Assembly: GCF_050176255.1 (NCBI RefSeq) | Contig: NZ_JBFXIE010000012.1 | Length of the DNA: 64,000 nucleotides | Reading direction: 5' to 3' (one strand) | Source: JBFXIE01 sp050176255 | Lineage (GTDB): Bacteria > Pseudomonadota > Gammaproteobacteria > Burkholderiales > Burkholderiaceae_C | Shown: positions 1 through 8,831 of the stretch, piece after piece | Layout: every line of letters starts with the position of its first letter | How positions within the stretch are numbered: the stretch's first letter is position 1 | Translations under genes and position numbers: made by a program | Notes under the pieces: model-generated | Database searches by the model: none | The model's input: only the letters and a program-made list of their open reading frames with translations | What the model was told of the DNA's origin: nothing

Positions 1-300
1 GCCAGCCCGCGTCAGTCTGATCTCATGATCGTGGCGGGCACGCTTTGCAACAAGATGGCGCCCGCGCTGCGCAAGGTGTACGACCAGATGGCTGAGCCCC
101 GCTGGGTGTTGTCCATGGGGTCTTGCGCCAACGGGGGCGGGTATTACCACTACAGCTACTCCGTTGTGCGTGGTTGCGACCGCATTGTTCCGGTCGATGT
201 CTATGTGCCTGGCTGCCCCCCCACGGCAGAAGCGCTGATCTACGGGATCATCCAGCTGCAGCAAAAAATCCGTCGTACCAACACCATTGCGCGTGTCTGA
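1..300 (+). CDS. nuoB: NADH-quinone oxidoreductase subunit B, 3' part
   Basis: This is the C-terminal 99 residues of the NuoB (20 kDa) subunit of complex I; the gene begins before the window and the frame is open from base 1. NuoB carries the N2 [4Fe-4S] cluster next to the quinone site in the peripheral arm. Visible family hallmarks are the GSCANGGG segment and the VPGCPPTAEAL motif, each with a cluster-type cysteine, and the short basic tail. It is followed after 10 bases by nuoC in the same direction, the usual nuo order. The upstream nuoA lies outside the window. Identification is secure; only the 5' end is missing. Confidence 0.96.
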   Translation, partial: ASPRQSDLMIVAGTLCNKMAPALRKVYDQMAEPRWVLSMGSCANGGGYYHYSYSVVRGCDRIVPVDVYVPGCPPTAEALIYGIIQLQQKIRRTNTIARV

Positions 301-310
301 AGGGGTGAAG

Positions 311-919
311 ATGACAGCTATTGCGATTCATCCTGAGGCGTTGCGAGACGCTGTGGCGGCTGCCTTGGGCAACAAAGCGCGCGAAATCACTGTGGCGCTG
401 GGTGAGGTTACCGTGGTGGTGTCTGCGGATCAGTACCTCGAAGCCATGCGGGTTTTGCGCTCTGCGCCGAAATGCTGCTTTGAGCAGCTCATCGATTTGT
501 GCGGTGTGGACTATTCCGCTTATGGTTCGGCAGATTCTGAGGGGGCGCGCTATTGCGTGGTGTCCCATCTCCTTTCGGTGTCTTTGAACCAGCGCTTGCG
601 CGTCAAAGTTTTTTGTGTGGACGATGACTTCCCGGTCGTGGCGTCGGTGTCCGAGATCTGGAATTCCGCCAACTGGTTTGAGCGCGAGGCCTTCGATCTG
701 TTCGGTATCGTGTTTGAAGGCCACAACGACCTGCGCCGCATCCTGACCGACTACGGCTTCATTGGTCATCCTTTCCGCAAGGACTTCCCGCTGTCTGGGT
801 ACGTGGAGATGCGCTACGACGCTGATCAGCGCCGCGTGATCTACGAACCGGTGACCATCGAGCCGCGTGAAGTCACGCCGCGCATCATTCGCGAAGACAA
901 GTACGGAGGCCTGCACTGA
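311..919 (+). CDS. nuoC: NADH-quinone oxidoreductase subunit C
   Basis: NuoC (30 kDa subunit, 202 aa) is part of the peripheral arm of complex I that links the hydrophilic redox module to the membrane arm. The family signature is present: a FEREAFDLFGI stretch near residue 120 followed by a GHPFRKDFPL motif. The ATG at 311 is chosen because it has a purine-rich AGGGGTGAAG directly before it and gives the normal family N-terminus; an in-frame codon at 287 would overlap the end of nuoB and add eight unlikely residues. It is a separate gene here and not a nuoCD fusion as in enterobacteria. Confidence 0.96.
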   Translation: MTAIAIHPEALRDAVAAALGNKAREITVALGEVTVVVSADQYLEAMRVLRSAPKCCFEQLIDLCGVDYSAYGSADSEGARYCVVSHLLSVSLNQRLRVKVFCVDDDFPVVASVSEIWNSANWFEREAFDLFGIVFEGHNDLRRILTDYGFIGHPFRKDFPLSGYVEMRYDADQRRVIYEPVTIEPREVTPRIIREDKYGGLH

Positions 920-945
920 GGCGGCTTGCCGCTTGGTGACCTACC

Positions 946-2199
946 ATGGCTGAAATCAAGAACTACTCCCTGAACTTCGGGCCGCAGCACCCTGCGGCGC
1001 ACGGTGTGTTGCGGTTGGTGCTCGAGCTCGATGGCGAGGTCGTGCAGCGCGCCGACCCGCACATTGGCCTGCTGCACCGCGCCACTGAAAAGCTGGCCGA
1101 GCACAAGACTTACGTGCAGGCGCTGCCTTATATGGATCGGCTCGATTACGTGTCCATGATGTGCAACGAGCAGGCCTATTGCCTGGCCATCGAAAAGCTG
1201 CTGGGAATCGAAGTACCGCTGCGTGCCAAATACATCCGCACGATGTTTGGCGAAATTACTCGCTTGCTCAACCACCTGATGTGGCTGGGATCGCACGGCA
1301 ACGACTGCGGCAGCTCGACCATCCTGATCTACACCTTCCGCGAACGCGAAGACCTGTTTGACATGTACGAAGCCGTTTCCGGCGCGCGCATGCATGCGGC
1401 CTACTTCCGGCCGGGTGGGGTGTACCGCGATCTGCCCGACAGCATGGCGCAGTACAAGGTCAGCAAGATCAAGAACGCCAAGGCCATTGAGGAGTTGAAC
1501 CGCAATCGCCAGGGTTCGCTGCTGGACTTCATCGACGACTTCACGCAGCGTTTCCCCAAATGCGTGGATGAGTACGAAACCCTGCTGACCGACAACCGCA
1601 TCTGGAAGCAACGTACCGTGGGTATTGGTGTGGTCTCGCCCGAGCGCGCCCTGAACCTTGGCATGACCGGCCCGATGCTGCGCGGTTCGGGTATCGCCTG
1701 GGATTTACGCAAGACGCAGCCCTACGACGCCTATGACCGGGTTGAGTTCGATGTTCCGGTCGGTGTGACGGGTGACAGCTACGACCGCTACCTGGTGCGC
1801 GTTAAGGAGATGCGGGAGTCCAATCGCATCATCAAGCAATGCGTGGACTGGCTCAAGGCTAACCCTGGACCGGTGATTACCGACAACCACAAGATTGCGC
1901 CCCCGTCGCGTGAGTCCATGAAGTCCAATATGGAAGAGCTGATTCACCATTTCAAGCTCTTCACCGAGGGCTTTCATGTGCCCGCGGGAGAGGCCTATGC
2001 CGCGGTGGAGCATCCCAAGGGGGAATTCGGTATCTACATGGTGAGCGACGGTGCCAACAAGCCGTATCGCCTGAAGATCCGTGCGCCCGGATTTGTGCAC
2101 CTTGCCACCCTCGACGAAATGGCGCGCGGCCACATGCTGGCAGACGCAGTGGCCATCATTGGCACCATGGATATCGTGTTCGGAGAGATTGACCGATGA
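946..2199 (+). CDS. nuoD: NADH-quinone oxidoreductase subunit D
   Basis: NuoD (49 kDa subunit, 417 aa) forms, with NuoB, the quinone-binding site of complex I. The N-terminal FGPQHPAAHGVLRL motif supplies the conserved histidines at the quinone head-group site, and the HIGLLHRATEKL block follows near residue 45. The C-terminus (GTMDIVFGEIDR) is the typical end of the family, which is related to the large subunit of NiFe hydrogenases. The stop codon overlaps the nuoE start by four bases, indicating translational coupling. Length is normal. Confidence 0.97.
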   Translation: MAEIKNYSLNFGPQHPAAHGVLRLVLELDGEVVQRADPHIGLLHRATEKLAEHKTYVQALPYMDRLDYVSMMCNEQAYCLAIEKLLGIEVPLRAKYIRTMFGEITRLLNHLMWLGSHGNDCGSSTILIYTFREREDLFDMYEAVSGARMHAAYFRPGGVYRDLPDSMAQYKVSKIKNAKAIEELNRNRQGSLLDFIDDFTQRFPKCVDEYETLLTDNRIWKQRTVGIGVVSPERALNLGMTGPMLRGSGIAWDLRKTQPYDAYDRVEFDVPVGVTGDSYDRYLVRVKEMRESNRIIKQCVDWLKANPGPVITDNHKIAPPSRESMKSNMEELIHHFKLFTEGFHVPAGEAYAAVEHPKGEFGIYMVSDGANKPYRLKIRAPGFVHLATLDEMARGHMLADAVAIIGTMDIVFGEIDR

Positions 2200-2687
2200 T
2201 TACCGAAGCGACCAAGCAGCGGTTTGCCCGCGAAGTGGCCAAGTACCCCGACGACCAGAAGCAATCCGCGGTGATGGCCTGCCTGTCCATCGTGCAGCAA
2301 GAGCAGGGCTGGGTCAGCGCGGAGAGCGAGGCCGTGATTGCCGAGTATCTCGGCATGCCCCAGATCGCAGTGCACGAGGTGACAACCTTCTACAACATGT
2401 ACAACCAGCAGCCAGTGGGCAAGTACAAGCTCGCCGTCTGCACCAACTTGCCCTGCCAGTTGCGCCGCGGACAGGACGCGCTGCGTCACCTTGAGAAAAA
2501 GCTGGGCATTTCGATGGGTGAAACCACGCCCGATGGTTTTTTCACGCTGCAACAGTGCGAGTGTCTCGGTGCCTGTGCAGATGCGCCGGTGATGCTGGTC
2601 AACGATCGCGATATGTGCAGTTTCATGGAAGATGACAAGCTGGATCAGCTGGTGGACGGTCTGCGTGCTGCAGGGGGTGCGCAATGA
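2196..2687 (+). CDS. nuoE: NADH-quinone oxidoreductase subunit E
   Basis: NuoE (24 kDa subunit, 163 aa) is a thioredoxin-like [2Fe-2S] protein of the NADH-input module. The four cluster cysteines are visible as C-TNLP-C near residue 90 and CLGAC near residue 125. Start and stop both overlap the neighbours: ATGA with nuoD at the 5' end and a four-base overlap with nuoF at the 3' end, so nuoD, nuoE and nuoF are probably translated in a coupled way. Nothing unusual is seen. Confidence 0.96.
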   Translation: MITEATKQRFAREVAKYPDDQKQSAVMACLSIVQQEQGWVSAESEAVIAEYLGMPQIAVHEVTTFYNMYNQQPVGKYKLAVCTNLPCQLRRGQDALRHLEKKLGISMGETTPDGFFTLQQCECLGACADAPVMLVNDRDMCSFMEDDKLDQLVDGLRAAGGAQ

Positions 2688-4033
2688 GCACTGCGGCGCA
2701 AGTTCTGTCACAGTTTCAGGCAACGGGCGTTCAGACCTGCTTTCACGACCGTCACATCAACCCGCAGATCTACGCGGGCTTGAACGGCACCAACTGGAGC
2801 ATCAAGGACTATGAAGTCCGCGGCGGCTACCAGGCTTTGCGCAAACTGCTGGGCAAGGATGGTGGAGAGGGTCTGACACAGGATCAGGTCATTGCGACGG
2901 TGAAGGAGTCCGGCCTGCGCGGCCGCGGTGGCGCAGGTTTTCCGACGGGATTGAAGTGGAGCTTCATGCCGCGACAGTTCCCTGGCCAGAAGTACCTGGT
3001 GTGCAACTCTGACGAGGGCGAGCCGGGTACGTGCAAGGATCGCGACATCCTCATGCACAACCCGCACATCGTGATCGAGGGCATGATCATCGCGGCGTAT
3101 GCGATGGGTATTTCGGTGGGGTACAACTACATCCACGGCGAGATTTTCCAGGTGTACGAACGCTTCGAAGCCGCGCTGGAAGAGGCGCGAGCTGCAGGCT
3201 ATCTGGGCGACAACATTTTGGGCAGCAGCTTCAGCTTCCAACTGCACGCCCACCACGGCTTTGGCGCCTACATTTGCGGCGAAGAGACGGCGCTGCTGGA
3301 ATCCCTGGAGGGCAAAAAAGGCCAGCCGCGTTTCAAGCCTCCGTTTCCGGCCAGCTTCGGCCTGTACGGAAAGCCGACGACGATCAACAACACCGAGACA
3401 TTCGCGGCCGTGCCCTGGATCATCCGCAATGGTGGGCAGGCCTATCTCGAATGCGGTAAACCCAACAACGGCGGCACCAAAATCTTCTCGGTGTCGGGCG
3501 ATGTGGAAAAGCCCGGCAATTACGAAGTGCCAATGGGAACGCCTTTCGCCCAATTGCTGGAATTGGCGGGAGGTATGCGCAAGGGTCGTCAGCTCAAGGC
3601 AGTGATTCCGGGCGGTTCGTCCTCTCCGGTGTTGCCTGCATCCATCATCATGGATTGCACGATGGACTATGACTCCATTGCCAAAGCGGGCTCCATGCTC
3701 GGTTCCGGCGCGGTCATTGTGATGGACGACTCGCGTTGCATGGTCGAGAGCCTGCTGCGTTTGTCGTACTTCTACCAGCACGAATCCTGCGGGCAGTGCA
3801 CCCCCTGCCGTGAGGGCACGGGCTGGCTGTGGCGCGTGGTGAACCGTATTCAGCATGGCGAAGGCCGTGCAGATGACATTGCCTTGCTGGATGACGTGTC
3901 TGTGAACATCATGGGACGCACTATTTGCGCGTTAGGCGATGCTGCAGCCATGCCGGTGCGCGCCATGATCAAGCACTTCCGGCACGAGTTCGAAGCGAAG
4001 ATCCAAGCCGCTTCCCACAAGGCTGCTGCCTGA
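2684..4033 (+). CDS. nuoF: NADH-quinone oxidoreductase subunit F
   Basis: NuoF (51 kDa subunit, 449 aa) binds NADH and FMN and passes electrons to the N3 [4Fe-4S] cluster. The glycine-rich GRGGAGFPTGLKW loop near residue 80 is the nucleotide-binding motif; the ESCGQCTPCREG motif near residue 367 holds three cluster cysteines, and a fourth lies in the later ICALGDAAA stretch. The C-terminal tail is alanine-rich. It starts inside the last codons of nuoE and is followed by a 15-base gap to nuoG. Confidence 0.97.
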   Translation: MSTAAQVLSQFQATGVQTCFHDRHINPQIYAGLNGTNWSIKDYEVRGGYQALRKLLGKDGGEGLTQDQVIATVKESGLRGRGGAGFPTGLKWSFMPRQFPGQKYLVCNSDEGEPGTCKDRDILMHNPHIVIEGMIIAAYAMGISVGYNYIHGEIFQVYERFEAALEEARAAGYLGDNILGSSFSFQLHAHHGFGAYICGEETALLESLEGKKGQPRFKPPFPASFGLYGKPTTINNTETFAAVPWIIRNGGQAYLECGKPNNGGTKIFSVSGDVEKPGNYEVPMGTPFAQLLELAGGMRKGRQLKAVIPGGSSSPVLPASIIMDCTMDYDSIAKAGSMLGSGAVIVMDDSRCMVESLLRLSYFYQHESCGQCTPCREGTGWLWRVVNRIQHGEGRADDIALLDDVSVNIMGRTICALGDAAAMPVRAMIKHFRHEFEAKIQAASHKAAA

Positions 4034-4048
4034 TCGAGAGAAGACAAT

Positions 4049-6184
4049 ATGGTTGAAATTGAACTCGACGGACAAAAGGTGGAAGTCGCCGAAGGCTGCA
4101 TGGTGATGCATGCAGCCGAGAAGGCGGGCACCTACATTCCTCACTTCTGCTACCACAAAAAGCTGTCTATTGCGGCTAATTGCCGCATGTGCTTGGTGGA
4201 TGTGGAGAAGGCACCCAAGCCCATGCCGGCCTGCGCAACGCCGGTCACGCAAGGCATGATCGTGCGCACCAAGAGCGACAAGGCCATCAAGGCCCAGAAG
4301 TCGGTGATGGAATTCCTGCTCATCAACCACCCGCTGGATTGCCCGATTTGCGACCAGGGCGGCGAGTGCCAGCTACAGGATCTGGCCGTAGGCTATGGCG
4401 GTGATTCGTCTCGCTATGCCGAAGAAAAGCGCGTCGTGGCCCACAAGAGCGTAGGCCCGCTGATCTCCATGGAGGAGATGAGCCGCTGCATCCACTGCAC
4501 ACGCTGCGTGCGGTTCGGCCAGGAAATCGCTGGCGTGATGGAGCTTGGCATGGTCAACCGTGGCGAGCACTCCGAGATCACCACCGTGATCGGCGATACG
4601 GTGGACTCCGAGTTGTCGGGCAACATGATCGACCTGTGCCCGGTGGGCGCGTTGACCAGCAAGCCCTTCCGTTACAGCGCCCGAACCTGGGAGCTGTCGC
4701 GCCGCAAGTCCGTCAGTCCGCACGACTCCACCGGCGCCAATCTGATCGTCCAGGTCAAGAACCACAAAGTGATGCGGGTGGTTCCGCTTGAAAATGAAGA
4801 CGTCAACGAGTGCTGGCTGGCTGACCGTGATCGCTTCTCCTATGAAGCCCTGAATTCTCCTGACCGGCTGAACCGACCCATGCTCAAGCAGGGCGGGCAG
4901 TGGAAAGAAACCGATTGGCAGACCGCGCTTGAATACGTTGCCAATGGCCTGCGGGGCATCCAGGCCGAGCACGGCGTGCGCAGCATTGGCGCACTGGTCA
5001 GCCCCCACAGCACGGTCGAAGAACTATTCCTTGCCGCTGCGCTGGTGCGCGGCCTGGGCAGCGACAACATCGACCACCGTCTGCGTCACGCCGAATTTGG
5101 CACACCCGAGGGTGTTCGGTGGCTTGGCACCTCCATCGCCTCTTTGAGCAAGCTGCAGTCAGCGTTGATCGTGGGCTCCAATCTGCGCAAGGATCACCCC
5201 TTGTTTGCACAGCGAATCAGGCAGGCTGCCCGCCATGGCTGCGTTGTGAGCGCCATCAATTCGCAGGCCAACGACTGGGCCATGCCTGTGGCTCACACGG
5301 TGATGGCGCCGGCAAAAGCCTGGTCGGCAGCGCTTGCGCAAGTGGCCGCTGCAGTGGCCGAGCACAAAGGCGTGGCTGCGCCGGTGCAGATGCCCGATGT
5401 CGGTTCGGACGCCCGCGCCATTGCTACGTCCTTGCTGGCGGGTGAACGCAAGGCCATCTTGCTGGGTAACGGCGCCGCTCACCATGCTGGTGCTTCAGGG
5501 CTCTTGGCACTTGCGCAGTGGATCGGCACGCAGACGGGCGCCACCGTCGGTTACCTGACCGAAGCGGCCAACACGGTGGGTGCGCAGTTTGTGGGCGCGC
5601 AGCCGCAAACAGACGGTCTGAATGCAGCCCAGATGCTGGGTGGCCAGCTCCGGGCCGCGTTGCTGCTTAATGTAGAGCCTGAGCACGATTCGGCTTTGGG
5701 GGCTGCTGCGGCACAAGCTTTGTCCAAGACCGAAATGGTTGTCACATTGAGCCCGTTCAAGACTAATCTCGAGTTCAGCGATGTGTTACTGCCCATTGCA
5801 CCGTTCTCCGAAACGTCCGGCAGTTTTGTGAACGCCGAAGGCCGCCTGCAGAGCTTCCATGCTGTGGTTAAGCCTGCGGGTGACGCGCGTCCCGCGTGGA
5901 AGGTGTTGCGCGTACTGGGCAACATGCTGGGCCTATCGGGCATGGAATACGAGAGCTCGCAGGATGTGCTGGATAGGGCGGTGGGTAAGCCTGCCGTCGA
6001 ATCCGGATTGTTGCCTGCTGACCGCCTGAGCAACGCCACTACGGCCGATGCCCGGTTGTTTGCAGGTGAATGTGGCCACCCCGTTGTGGCTTCGATCTAC
6101 CAGCTTGACAGCCTGGTGCGGCGTGCGCCGTCACTGCAACTGACAGCCGACGCGCGTGCGGCATGTGAAGGAGTCGCTGCATGA
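4049..6184 (+). CDS. nuoG: NADH-quinone oxidoreductase subunit G
   Basis: NuoG (75 kDa subunit, 711 aa) carries several Fe-S clusters of the peripheral arm. Residues 1-80 form a [2Fe-2S] ferredoxin domain (CRMCLVD and later cysteines); next come the HPLDCPICDQGGECQLQD motif and the CIHCTRCVRF motif of the His-Cys3 and [4Fe-4S] clusters; the rest is a degenerate molybdopterin-oxidoreductase fold, as usual for the family. The length is that of the shorter beta-proteobacterial form. It overlaps nuoH by four bases (ATGA). A purine-rich AGAGAAGA lies just before the start. Confidence 0.97.
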   Translation: MVEIELDGQKVEVAEGCMVMHAAEKAGTYIPHFCYHKKLSIAANCRMCLVDVEKAPKPMPACATPVTQGMIVRTKSDKAIKAQKSVMEFLLINHPLDCPICDQGGECQLQDLAVGYGGDSSRYAEEKRVVAHKSVGPLISMEEMSRCIHCTRCVRFGQEIAGVMELGMVNRGEHSEITTVIGDTVDSELSGNMIDLCPVGALTSKPFRYSARTWELSRRKSVSPHDSTGANLIVQVKNHKVMRVVPLENEDVNECWLADRDRFSYEALNSPDRLNRPMLKQGGQWKETDWQTALEYVANGLRGIQAEHGVRSIGALVSPHSTVEELFLAAALVRGLGSDNIDHRLRHAEFGTPEGVRWLGTSIASLSKLQSALIVGSNLRKDHPLFAQRIRQAARHGCVVSAINSQANDWAMPVAHTVMAPAKAWSAALAQVAAAVAEHKGVAAPVQMPDVGSDARAIATSLLAGERKAILLGNGAAHHAGASGLLALAQWIGTQTGATVGYLTEAANTVGAQFVGAQPQTDGLNAAQMLGGQLRAALLLNVEPEHDSALGAAAAQALSKTEMVVTLSPFKTNLEFSDVLLPIAPFSETSGSFVNAEGRLQSFHAVVKPAGDARPAWKVLRVLGNMLGLSGMEYESSQDVLDRAVGKPAVESGLLPADRLSNATTADARLFAGECGHPVVASIYQLDSLVRRAPSLQLTADARAACEGVAA

Positions 6185-7257
6185 TCGACGCAATCTACAA
6201 CGGCGGCCTGAATCTGGTCGCCGCAGCATGGTGGACGGGGGTGGCCTGGCCCGTTCTCTGGAACCTCATCAAGATCGTCTGCATCGTTGCACCGCTGATG
6301 GGCGCGGTGGCCTACCTGACGCTATGGGAACGCAAGTTGCTGGGCTTCATGCAGGTGCGGCTCGGCCCCAATCGCGTGGGGCCTTTCGGTTTGCTCCAGC
6401 CGATTGCTGACGCGCTCAAGCTGCTGACCAAAGAGCTGATTCAGCCTACGGCGGCTGCGAAGGGTTTGTTCTATCTCGGCCCGGTCATGGCGATCATGCC
6501 GGCGCTGGCTGCCTGGGTGGTGATTCCCTTCGGCCCGGATGTGGCTCTGGCCAACGTCAATGCAGGCTTGCTGCTGGTCATGGCGATCACCTCCATCGAG
6601 GTGTATGGCGTGATCATTGCCGGCTGGGCATCCAACTCGAAGTACGCTTTTCTGGGCGCCTTGCGCGCCTCGGCGCAGATGGTGAGCTACGAGATCGCCA
6701 TGGGCTTTTGCTTCTTGGTCGTCATCATGGTGTCGGGCAGCATGAACCTGACCGAGATCGTGTTGAGCCAGGGCCGAGGCACCATGGTGGACGCGGGCTT
6801 GGACTTCCTGTCCTGGAACTGGCTGCCGCTGTTCCCCATTTTTCTGGTTTATCTGATTTCAGGCGTGGCGGAGGTGAACCGCCACCCGTTTGACGTGGTG
6901 GAAGGTGAGGCGGAAATCGTGGCCGGCCACATGGTCGAGTACTCGGGCATGGGCTTTGCCATCTTCTTCCTGGCGGAGTACGCCAGCATGTGGCTGGTGT
7001 CCATTCTGGCGGTTGTGATGTTTCTGGGAGGCTGGTTGCCACCTGTTGACGCGCTGGGCTTCATCCCGGGGTGGATTTGGCTGGGGCTCAAGACCTTCCT
7101 GGTGGTGTCCATGTTCATCTGGATCCGTGCCACATTCCCGCGCTTCCGTTACGACCAGATCATGCGTCTGGGTTGGAAGATCTTCATTCCGGTCACGCTG
7201 GTGTGGCTGGTGATCGTGGGCGGCTGGTTGCTGTCGCCCTGGAACATCTGGAAATAA
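6181..7257 (+). CDS. nuoH: NADH-quinone oxidoreductase subunit H
   Basis: NuoH (358 aa) is the very hydrophobic membrane subunit that joins the peripheral arm to the proton-pumping modules and forms the entrance of the quinone chamber. About eight membrane segments can be read. Conserved blocks are ERKLLGFMQVRLGPNRVGPFG near residue 50 and the NRHPFD...EGEAEIVAG loop near residue 235, which carries acidic residues linked to coupling. Its start overlaps the nuoG stop by four bases and nuoI follows after 12 bases. Confidence 0.97.
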   Translation: MIDAIYNGGLNLVAAAWWTGVAWPVLWNLIKIVCIVAPLMGAVAYLTLWERKLLGFMQVRLGPNRVGPFGLLQPIADALKLLTKELIQPTAAAKGLFYLGPVMAIMPALAAWVVIPFGPDVALANVNAGLLLVMAITSIEVYGVIIAGWASNSKYAFLGALRASAQMVSYEIAMGFCFLVVIMVSGSMNLTEIVLSQGRGTMVDAGLDFLSWNWLPLFPIFLVYLISGVAEVNRHPFDVVEGEAEIVAGHMVEYSGMGFAIFFLAEYASMWLVSILAVVMFLGGWLPPVDALGFIPGWIWLGLKTFLVVSMFIWIRATFPRFRYDQIMRLGWKIFIPVTLVWLVIVGGWLLSPWNIWK

Positions 7258-7269
7258 GCGGGGACATCC

Positions 7270-7782
7270 ATGGCTGCTGTTGCTGCTTCTGCATCTTTCT
7301 CCATCAAGGATTTCATCAAGAGCTTCATGCTCTGGGAACTTGTCAAGGGCATGGCTCTGACCGGTCGCTACGCCTTTAGTCGCAAGGTGACGGTGCAGTT
7401 CCCTGAAGAGAAGACTCCGTTGTCGCCACGTTTTCGCGGCCTGCACGCTCTGCGCCGATACGAGAACGGCGAAGAACGTTGCATTGCCTGCAAGTTGTGC
7501 GAGGCCGTGTGCCCGGCGCTGGCGATCACCATCGAATCCGACGTACGTGAAGACGGTTCCCGCCGGACGACACGCTACGACATTGATTTGACGAAATGCA
7601 TTTTTTGCGGTTTCTGCGAAGAAAGCTGTCCGGTGGACTCCATCGTCGAAACGCAGATTTTCGAATACCACGGCGAGAAGCGCGGTGATCTGTATTTCAC
7701 CAAAGACATGCTGCTGGCCGTTGGTGACCGCTACGAGCCCGAGATCGCTGCCGCCAAGGCAGCGGATGCCAAGTACCGTTGA
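7270..7782 (+). CDS. nuoI: NADH-quinone oxidoreductase subunit I
   Basis: NuoI (23 kDa subunit, 170 aa) is an 8Fe ferredoxin that carries clusters N6a and N6b and passes electrons towards NuoB. Both cluster motifs are intact: CIACKLCEAVCPA near residue 71 and CIFCGFCEESCPVDSI near residue 110. The N-terminal about 40 residues form the amphipathic region that lies on the membrane. A 44-base gap separates it from nuoJ, the largest gap inside this operon. Confidence 0.97.
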   Translation: MAAVAASASFSIKDFIKSFMLWELVKGMALTGRYAFSRKVTVQFPEEKTPLSPRFRGLHALRRYENGEERCIACKLCEAVCPALAITIESDVREDGSRRTTRYDIDLTKCIFCGFCEESCPVDSIVETQIFEYHGEKRGDLYFTKDMLLAVGDRYEPEIAAAKAADAKYR

Positions 7783-7826
7783 TCGGGTACCAGTAAAACG
7801 TCTGAACTATTGAAAAGACCCGATTC

Positions 7827-8495
7827 ATGGACGCCAAGACCGGTTTCTTCTATTTATTCTCGGCTGTGCTGCTTTATGCCGCCTTCCGGGTCATAACGGC
7901 GCGCAATCCCGTGCATGCCGTGCTGCATCTGATTCTTGCCTTTTCGCAAGCAGCTGGTATCTGGCTGCTTTTGAAGGCCGAGTTTCTGGCCATCACGCTG
8001 ATCCTGGTGTACCTGGGTGCTGTGATGGTGCTGTTCCTGTTTGTCGTGATGATGCTGGACATACGCATTGACGCGGTGCGCAGGGGTTTTTGGCGGCACT
8101 TTCCCCTGGCGGCGCTTATCGGTGCCATCGTGACCTTTGAAATGGCAGCGGTGCTGATGACAGGCTTCCGCGGCATGGAAGAGCCCAAGGCCATTGCCGG
8201 CCTGGTTGATGCAGCGGGTCAGGTACTGCCTTATTCCAACACCAAAGCCTTGGGCAAGCTGCTTTACTCCGAATATCTGTATCCGGTTGAAGTGGCGGCG
8301 GTGATTCTTCTCGTTGCCATGATCGCAGCCATCGCCTTGACATTGCGTCAGCGCAAAGACTCCAAGGCGATCGACCCAGCCGAACAAATTCGGGTGCGTG
8401 CCGCGGATCGCGTTGTCATGATGAAAATGCCCGTGACCCAACAGGCATCCAGCGAGGCTGTATCCGCCCCCGCGGCTGAGGAGAAAAAGCAATGA
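7827..8495 (+). CDS. nuoJ: NADH-quinone oxidoreductase subunit J
   Basis: NuoJ (222 aa) is a membrane subunit of complex I with about five transmembrane segments; it takes part in the coupling between quinone reduction and the antiporter-like subunits. The conserved LVYLGAVMVLFLFVVMML segment near residues 60-77 is characteristic. The C-terminal 40 residues are hydrophilic and rich in Ala and Lys. The stop overlaps the nuoK start by four bases (ATGA). Confidence 0.95.
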   Translation: MDAKTGFFYLFSAVLLYAAFRVITARNPVHAVLHLILAFSQAAGIWLLLKAEFLAITLILVYLGAVMVLFLFVVMMLDIRIDAVRRGFWRHFPLAALIGAIVTFEMAAVLMTGFRGMEEPKAIAGLVDAAGQVLPYSNTKALGKLLYSEYLYPVEVAAVILLVAMIAAIALTLRQRKDSKAIDPAEQIRVRAADRVVMMKMPVTQQASSEAVSAPAAEEKKQ

Positions 8496-8800
8496 CATTG
8501 ACGTTGGGCCATTTCCTGTCGCTGGGCGCCATGCTGTTCGCCATGGCGGTCATCGGTATCTTTCTGAACCGAAAGAATCTCATCGTTTTGCTGATGGCTA
8601 TAGAGCTGATGCTGCTGGCGGTGAATTTCAACTTCGTGGCGTTCTCGCACTACCTGGGCGACATGCACGGTCAAGTGTTCGTGTTCTTCATCCTCACGGT
8701 GGCGGCGGCCGAGTCTGCCATCGGTCTGGCCATCCTGGTGCTTCTGTTCCGTAACAAGTCCAGCATTGACGCGGAAGACCTCAACACCCTCAAGGGTTGA
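8492..8800 (+). CDS. nuoK: NADH-quinone oxidoreductase subunit K
   Basis: NuoK (102 aa) is the small three-helix membrane subunit of complex I, related to MrpC. The conserved glutamates of helix 2 and helix 3 are visible in the MAIELMLLAVNFNF and AAAESAIGLAILVLLFR stretches. Length is typical. It is coupled to nuoJ by a four-base overlap and is followed by a 31-base gap to nuoL. Confidence 0.96.
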   Translation: MTLTLGHFLSLGAMLFAMAVIGIFLNRKNLIVLLMAIELMLLAVNFNFVAFSHYLGDMHGQVFVFFILTVAAAESAIGLAILVLLFRNKSSIDAEDLNTLKG

Positions 8801-8831
8801 CGGGTCACCAGTACTTGCAAGGTTCTCAAGA